Shown: positions 63,936 through 64,000 of the stretch, piece by piece
Layout of the letters: each line of letters starts with the position of its first letter
Numbering within the stretch: position 1 is the stretch's first letter
Notes under the pieces: generated by a model
Told to the model about the DNA's origin: nothing
Seen by the model: only the letters and a program-made list of their open reading frames with translations
Database searches by the model: none
Source: Loripinus fragilis
Lineage: Eukaryota > Mollusca > Bivalvia > Lucinida > Lucinidae
Assembly: GCA_964019695.1 (NCBI GenBank)
Contig: OZ026514.1
Span: forward strand, 98,634,845 to 98,698,844
Direction of reading: 5' to 3'
DNA: 64,000 nt
Made by a program: the position numbers and the translations under genes

Positions 63936-64000
63936 CTAAAATATTATACCAGGGGTGTTAAATGGGCCAAACTTATAATGTCTTCTGGTAAGAATAAATT
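63936..64000 (-). other. Sequence upstream of exon 1
   Basis: Sixty-five bases; a pyrimidine-poor tract ends in TATTTTAG at the exon. No TATA box or other promoter element can be argued from so little sequence. Confidence 0.4.

Noticed and set aside
63121..63522. Hydrophobic 133-codon plus-strand membrane protein
   Set aside because: It lies over decayed MITE sequence in an intron, has no homology that I recognise, and its hydrophobicity comes from T-rich DNA.

Overview
The window is 64 kb of AT-rich animal genomic DNA holding most of the 5' half of one large gene on the minus strand, an axonemal dynein heavy chain. Twenty-seven coding exons were placed by hand. Every junction has a GT donor and an AG acceptor, every reading-frame phase agrees with the next exon, and together they give 5,073 coding bases (1,691 codons) with no frame break. 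In transcript order they run from about 63.9 kb down to 2.65 kb: a short basic/acidic N-terminus, the stem with a serine-rich acidic insert, the linker, all of AAA1 (Walker A GPAGTGKT, Walker B FDEF), and the start of AAA2 (P-loop GPTGGGKT). The AAA2 region (TVR/TAVR-type sequence after the P-loop, a charged insert, then NPKCV..ELYG) looks most like DNAH14. The gene runs off the left edge before the rest of AAA2. No second protein-coding host gene was recognised on either strand.

The organism is a metazoan with motile cilia. The intron repeats (tRNA-headed SINEs, many palindromic MITEs, (GGAC)n-bearing repeats with ATACCCCC ends) suggest a lophotrochozoan, probably a bivalve mollusc. This is inference, not demonstrated.

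The introns are packed with mobile DNA. There are ten copies of a TA-flanked palindromic MITE (ends ACAGTAAAACC), several TTAA-flanked piggyBac-type MITE families (ends CCCTTAAAGC or CCCTTTACTCC), six copies of a GAGCCGYGACATG palindrome, nine short CATATGTTTTGGGT hairpins, about a dozen tRNA-derived SINEs, two large elements with internal tandem repeats, a 1.35-kb TIR element, a 0.4-kb long inverted repeat, and a degraded non-LTR reverse transcriptase.

The unusual feature is how often repeats touch exon edges. The acceptor side of exon 26 is repeated 21 times; the donor side of exon 8 occurs 7 times in exact 147-bp steps; the donor edges of exons 25 and 5 are also duplicated. A SINE target-site duplication has copied the exon 15 donor, and three TA-flanked MITEs lie at intron positions +5 to +7 of exons 3, 12 and 14. 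Separately, the reverse-transcriptase remnant has its GIPQGSIL motif amplified into a 19-copy minisatellite.

Region by region: 1-2.65 kb intron; 2.65-13.7 kb exons 27-20 (AAA2, AAA1) with the 21-copy array; 13.7-16.7 kb a large repeat element; 16.7-38.9 kb exons 19-9 (linker and stem), including a 7.3-kb repeat-filled intron and the reverse-transcriptase minisatellite; 39.7-48.4 kb exons 8-4 with the exon 8 array; 48.4-62.5 kb mostly repeats with exon 3; 62.5-64 kb exons 2 and 1.
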